A stretch of DNA of 64,000 nucleotides, from positions 982,001 through 1,046,000 of the forward strand of contig NZ_CP162488.1 of assembly GCF_041242975.1 (NCBI RefSeq). Reading direction: 5' to 3'. Positions 61,541 through 64,000 of this stretch are shown in pieces (position 1 is the stretch's first letter; every line of letters begins with the position of its first letter). The notes beneath the pieces are model-generated. The model searched no databases. It saw only the letters and a list, made by a program, of their open reading frames with translations, and was not told the origin of the DNA. The translations under genes and the position numbers were made by a program. The DNA comes from Xanthomonas sp. DAR 35659 (GTDB lineage Bacteria; Pseudomonadota; Gammaproteobacteria; Xanthomonadales; Xanthomonadaceae).

Positions 61541-62183
61541 GATCTTGAAAGGCGGCCGCTCGGGATTCAGCCAGTCTAGACGCGGCCGCTGCCGCCTGGA
61601 ACTGGTGCGGGCCGGCCATCGCCATGGGCGGGCGCGTGATCGCCGGGCCATGGTAGGCGGTGGTGGCGGCGGCCTCATGGCGAGAGTGTGTCGGTGGATG
61701 ACACGCGTTGACACATGAAGCCTGCCGGTGAGTCGGACGGCGCCGCGGCGCCGGTGGCGTGCGGGTTCGGCGGCAGGCGGGCCGGCGCATGGCGGGCCTT
61801 GCATCGGGTCCACCGGCCCGCGTTTGGCGCCTCTCGCGCGATCCGGGATGGTGATCGCATGGCCATAGTGCGTGCGGCCTAAGGGTCAAAGTGCGTGCGC
61901 CTGGTGGCCCAATGGCGCGTGTAGCACGGGTGCTGCACGCGCCATAGTTTGTACAAGTTCTTTCCAATCATGTGCTTAGGCCGCTATTTCGTAGGGCCGC
62001 AGCGCAGGTTGTGAGCCATAGTCTGTACAGAAGCGCGCAGCCGGCTTGTCGCGATCACACGCAGATCCGGCGCCTTCGCCAATCGGCCCCGTAGCTTTTC
62101 CTACTGCGCTGAATTCGGCCCAGGGCAACGCAAGATTCAGCTGATAGCATCCGCATGACGATGGGCGCTAGGTGCAAGATGAC
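61541..62183. other. Gene-free region with short direct repeats and a hairpin
   Basis: 643 bp. GCCATAGTTTGTACA (61941-61955) and GCCATAGTCTGTACA (62015-62029) differ at one base, and GCCATAGTGCGTGC at 61862 shares the first half. A 12-bp inverted repeat with one mismatch (GGCGCGTGTAGCAC and its partner) spans 61914-61943. The region lies just before the composition change to lower-GC genes. Confidence 0.55.
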
Positions 62184-62525
62184 ATGCGTAAGCTCAATGC
62201 CAGCCTGACATTTCGCTTGGACGCCGAGCAAAAGGCTCTCTTGGTCGCGGAAGCGAAGGAATCGGGCTTATCCGTGAGTGAGCTGACAAGAAGCTGGCTC
62301 AGCGACCAAGTGCAATTGGCTAAGGCTCTCCCATCGATCGCGGAAGAGGTTGGCGAGATGATGCGCATTGTGGACGCCAACCGTGCGATCGTCGCCCGCT
62401 ACCGAAACGAGTCACTGGCAGAGTTGTCCTCTTCCATCCACGGTTCGCAACTGGAAGAAGGGGTGAAAGAGGAATACGACGGTGATCGCGATGACGCGAA
62501 ACGAGGCCCTCGTTCACGTCATTGA
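62184..62525 (+). CDS. Ribbon-helix-helix-like small protein
   Basis: 113 residues. The opening KLNASLTFRLDAEQKALLVAEAKESGLSVSELTRSWLSDQV fits an RHH domain of the plasmid-type CopG/MobC class. The C-terminal half is a charged helix ending in an acidic stretch and basic tail. An AGGTG lies about 9 nt before the ATG at 62184; a GTG at 62172 is possible. It may be a plasmid- or island-derived regulator. Confidence 0.6.
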   Translation: MRKLNASLTFRLDAEQKALLVAEAKESGLSVSELTRSWLSDQVQLAKALPSIAEEVGEMMRIVDANRAIVARYRNESLAELSSSIHGSQLEEGVKEEYDGDRDDAKRGPRSRH

Positions 62526-62711
62526 CTTCGATTTGGTGAAGTGTCACTGAAATCGGATCACAAAATCCATCGCGGCAAGCATAGACATTAATCTGGAATC
62601 TACTGCCTGAAACGCCAGGCCGCTCTCAGCAGACCACTCAGCATCACCGCTAAAATCACGGACTGATCGCAAGACCTTGGCATTGCGCCAATCCCCAGAA
62701 GGAGTTGCCTC

Positions 62712-63155
62712 ATGCTCACGATTCATCGCCTCATCCTCGTGGCGCTGCCGCTGTGCCTCCTGGCCTCGCAGGCCTACGCCGAGAATGCCGCCACCTACCT
62801 TGTGCACATGAAAGTATTCAGCGCGGAAAAGCTGGTCGAGCAGACTACTGTAACGCTGAAAGAGCGCCAGATGCACCACTGGACCGGCGGCCATGATGGT
62901 GTGAATTTCGACGTCACCCTTACGCTGGCCGAATTTAATGTGCGCGAAGCGCTTTACCGGGAGTCCGTCAAAGTCACGCGCGCGGTCAAGCCCGGTACCG
63001 ATGACATTTGCTCAAACGGTCAGGGAAGCGGTCGAGTCGTCTATGGCACCGAAAGCAGGCTGTTCAATGTCACCAACACTGGCGACAGGCGCGCGGCGAT
63101 CCCAGCTGGTTGCGCCTTGGTCGTGACTGTTAGTCGCATGGACGCAAATTTGTGA
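62712..63155 (+). CDS. Secreted protein of unknown function
   Basis: 147 residues with a clear signal peptide (MLTIHRLILVALPLCLLASQAYA, cut near AYA-EN). The mature part is beta-rich with two Cys (DICSNG and AGCALV) and is not recognised. AAGGAG stands 7 nt before the ATG. Its stop overlaps the next GTG (GTGA). Confidence 0.7.
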   Translation: MLTIHRLILVALPLCLLASQAYAENAATYLVHMKVFSAEKLVEQTTVTLKERQMHHWTGGHDGVNFDVTLTLAEFNVREALYRESVKVTRAVKPGTDDICSNGQGSGRVVYGTESRLFNVTNTGDRRAAIPAGCALVVTVSRMDANL

Positions 63156-63910
63156 ACCGCCCGATTCAGGATGATACGCGAAGGAAGCCTGTGGTTGCTG
63201 CGAATGGAATTGGGAGATTATTGCGCGAAATGACACCGATACTCCGAGGCGTTGCCGAGGCTCTTGCGCCCGTCCAGATGCTTGGTAAATCCTCGAAGCT
63301 ACCGGGAGATCAATTCGCCAAGCAACAAATGCTTCTTAAGGAACGAATGGGCGTCCTAGTGCATCGAGGCTGGTTCGTTGATCCTGAGATGCCGCTCTCT
63401 GTCGTGCGGCTCATGACCAAGGCCTTCGAGTGTGACGAGGCGGGAGATGCAGAGAAGTGGTTTGTTGACTATTACATCAGCCGGGGCTGTAGCATTATTC
63501 AAAAGGTGTGTGAGAAATTCCCAGAACGCAGTGAAATAATTGCTGATGCTTTTGCCGCCCACAACGAGGGCCGCTTCTCGCTAAGTGTGCCTGTTTTTCT
63601 TGCGCAAGCGGACGGCATTGCCGACGATTGCTACCGCGGTCGCCAGATCTACTCCAGGCGTAAAAGCAAGGGCGTTTGCGGCTTGGCGTCATCAGCGCAG
63701 GAGGGCAGTGCAGAGTGGACTTTCCTGTCTGTCTATGCAGAGAACAGTCCACTTGTGAAGGATACGAAAGACCTGTGCCCAGGCTTCAACGGCTTGAACC
63801 GACATGGGGTTCTTCATGGGACTGATAAGCGCTATGGAACACAAATAAATAGTCTGAGAGCTCTGTCGGTACTGGCTTATGCGGCGTTTGCGCTGAAATC
63901 TGAGAAATAG
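63152..63910 (+). CDS. Protein with a C-terminal Rx4H (HEPN-like) motif
   Basis: 252 residues starting at a GTG that overlaps the upstream stop. The C-terminal FNGLNRHGVLHGTDKRYG has Arg-x4-His (RHGVLH), the HEPN RNase motif, followed by YGTQINSLRALSVLAYA, a helix often seen after the motif in prophage- and island-borne proteins. The N-terminal two thirds is helical and unrecognised. GC content is low for this genome. A HEPN-type RNase in a defence role is possible; the start and family are unsure. Confidence 0.6.
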   Translation: MNRPIQDDTRRKPVVAANGIGRLLREMTPILRGVAEALAPVQMLGKSSKLPGDQFAKQQMLLKERMGVLVHRGWFVDPEMPLSVVRLMTKAFECDEAGDAEKWFVDYYISRGCSIIQKVCEKFPERSEIIADAFAAHNEGRFSLSVPVFLAQADGIADDCYRGRQIYSRRKSKGVCGLASSAQEGSAEWTFLSVYAENSPLVKDTKDLCPGFNGLNRHGVLHGTDKRYGTQINSLRALSVLAYAAFALKSEK

Positions 63911-63953
63911 CGAACTTAAATACCTGCCCCGCTGCAGCCCAGCGGCTCGGACT

Positions 63954-63971
63954 ACATAGTGGACTCTATGT
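63954..63971. repeat. Small perfect inverted repeat
   Basis: ACATAG-N6-CTATGT, downstream of the last gene. Too short to call a terminator or attachment site. Confidence 0.3.
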
Positions 63972-64000
63972 ATAACTGCGGGAGGATGCGACGCGCTGAA

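Overview
The window is high-GC chromosomal DNA, and its gene content points to Xanthomonas (Gammaproteobacteria, Lysobacteraceae). The main evidence is a nagX-nagQ-nagP-nagR-nagB-nagA GlcNAc cluster in the Xanthomonas order, several large TonB-dependent receptors, two effectors with the Gln-rich C-terminal XVIPCD-type signal of the Xanthomonadales type IV secretion system, a tandem dsbA pair beside a cytochrome c4 gene, and short GGGAAT-rich intergenic repeats. The species is not resolved. No rRNA, tRNA or CRISPR array was seen.

Layout. 1-4310: the 3' end of an unknown gene, then an operon of membrane histidine kinase, single-domain response regulator and hybrid kinase. 4474-8425: housekeeping genes (Anbu proteasome-like peptidase, folK, pteridine reductase, MidA-like methyltransferase, VanZ-like protein). 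8471-15152: accessory island. It holds an 868-bp IS5-family element with a nonsense-broken transposase, a lysozyme-like T4SS effector with a periplasmic LprI-like immunity gene, and a three-gene cassette (ribbon-helix-helix regulator, CHAT caspase-like protease, alpha/beta hydrolase) in which each gene overlaps the next by 4 nt. 15358-33666: glycan uptake and GlcNAc catabolism (two TonB receptors, GH2, GH89, nagX, nagQ, nagP, nagR, nagB-II, nagA). 33667-39654: two cargo blocks between nagA and cca. The first is a DUF2235 phospholipase-like T4SS effector with its lipoprotein immunity gene. The second is an unknown gene, a fructosamine-kinase-like gene and an M23-like peptidase gene. The joint between the blocks consists of a duplicated cca 3' end fused to a duplicated nagA 3' end. 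39630-56297: mostly core genes (cca, slt, a third TonB receptor, EEP hydrolase, two dsbA, cytochrome c4, engB, MBL hydrolase, AraC regulator, VIT1-like transporter, gshA, a DUF6429 gene). 56513-64000: small orphan genes, an OmpR-type two-component system, and at the right edge a lower-GC stretch with an RHH protein, a secreted protein and a protein with an Rx4H motif.

How the genes work together. The TonB receptors probably import glycans or oligosaccharides across the outer membrane. GH2 and GH89 trim them in the periplasm, and NagP/NagX bring GlcNAc inward. NagA and NagB-II convert GlcNAc-6-P to fructose-6-P, under control of NagR (LacI type) and NagQ (GntR type). An octamer, GAATTGGT, is shared by the nagQ leader and the TonB-receptor leader and suggests a common operator.

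The two effector/immunity pairs are antibacterial weapons that need a T4SS encoded elsewhere. The best candidate for an undescribed system is the RHH-CHAT-hydrolase cassette at 11795-15152. It has its own near-consensus promoter, a palindrome over the -10 region that suits RHH autorepression, an intact His/Cys dyad in the CHAT protein and a plausible Ser/Asp/His triad in the hydrolase.
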